Program-made: the position numbers and the translations under genes
Notes under the pieces: generated by a model
Databases searched by the model: none
The model's input: only the letters and a program-made list of their open reading frames with translations
What the model was told of the DNA's origin: nothing
In this document: positions 5,946 through 6,179 of the stretch, one piece after another
Layout: each line of letters begins with the position of its first letter
Position numbering within the stretch: position 1 is the first letter of the stretch
Assembly (NCBI GenBank): GCA_013298445.1
Contig: JAAFHQ010000370.1
Location: forward strand, 1 to 6,179
DNA length: 6,179 nucleotides
From: Chitinophagales bacterium
GTDB lineage: Bacteria > Bacteroidota > Bacteroidia > Chitinophagales > Saprospiraceae
Reading direction: 5' to 3'

Positions 5946-6179
5946 ATGCATCCTCGTATTGACCAATTACAAATCTCCAGTATTGCTGAACATCCTGAGC
6001 CTGTGTTGCGCAACCTGCTGATTACCCAAACCTACAGCGAAATCAATCTGGCTTTGAGTCAACTTTTGGGAAAAAACAATGTCAGTTGGTGCGCTTATGC
6101 CACCTGGGCATCCAAAACAGCCGGAAAATTTATTCGATTGGAAAACGTGGATGCGGCAATTGAAGAGTTTTTGCGGGGA
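5946..6179 (+). CDS. Uncharacterised conserved protein (3' end outside window)
   Basis: The frame from ATG 5946 is open for all 78 codons to the window edge. The peptide begins MHPRIDQLQISSIAEHPEPV, then RNLLITQTYSEINLALSQLL, a G-K-N-N turn, and the aromatic-rich stretch VSWCAYATWASKTAGKFIRL (residues 50-69). I recall similar 'NWCTFATWASKxAGxxIR' segments near the start of longer hypothetical proteins in several phyla, but know no assigned function, so none is given. No signal peptide or membrane segment is seen in this part; the start looks soluble and helical. The ATG at 5941 reads in another frame and meets TGA at 6019-6021, so it is not the start. The gene is divergent from the OCD/CRYM-like gene across 90 bp and may share its control region. 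Confidence 0.72.
   Translation, partial: MHPRIDQLQISSIAEHPEPVLRNLLITQTYSEINLALSQLLGKNNVSWCAYATWASKTAGKFIRLENVDAAIEEFLRG

Noticed and set aside
1..6179. tRNA, rRNA, CRISPR array, insertion sequence or phage genes
   Set aside because: No cloverleaf-like segment, regular spacer-repeat series, transposase motif or phage protein was seen.

Overview
The window looks like chromosomal DNA from a Bacteroidota bacterium, most likely Saprospiria (Haliscomenobacter/Lewinella-like). That placement is inferred. The proteins resemble homologues I remember from this group, start codons lack Shine-Dalgarno sequences, and promoter-like sites fit the Bacteroidota TTTG / TAnnTTTG pattern. No database search was possible.

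Layout. (1) 1-927 (+) is the 3' part of a GH51 alpha-L-arabinofuranosidase gene, with the catalytic nucleophile region visible. (2) 928-1260 is a 333-bp non-coding gap holding two weak terminator-like hairpins and a striking inverted repeat (28-bp arms, 27-nt loop) made of the 'CACAGAGGACACAAAG' type of sequence. (3) 1261-2633 and 2645-3229 (+) are a lutB-lutC pair for lactate oxidation. No lutA lies beside them, and lutB carries a one-base frameshift that scrambles its last ~43 residues. (4) 3230-3361 is a short gap with nothing convincing. (5) 3362-4885 (+) encodes a PGM1-type ATP-grasp peptide/carboxylate-amine ligase. (6) 4917-5855 (-) is convergent with it and encodes an ornithine cyclodeaminase/mu-crystallin family NAD(P)-dependent enzyme whose active-site loop is more like ketimine reductase (CRYM) than true ornithine cyclodeaminase. 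(7) 5946-6179 (+) is the start of an uncharacterised conserved protein, divergent from the previous gene. The 90-bp gap between them can hold two overlapping opposed promoters.

How the genes may work together. LutB and LutC are subunits of one iron-sulfur lactate dehydrogenase complex and are probably co-transcribed (11-nt gap). The ATP-grasp ligase, the CRYM/OCD-like enzyme and the divergent unknown gene form a second neighbourhood. An amino-acid-modifying reductase beside a stand-alone peptide ligase could mean synthesis of a small peptide or modified amino acid. Gene orientation (convergent, then divergent) shows they are not one operon, so this link is only a hypothesis. The GH51 gene is unrelated to the rest and probably belongs to a plant-polysaccharide locus to the left of the window.
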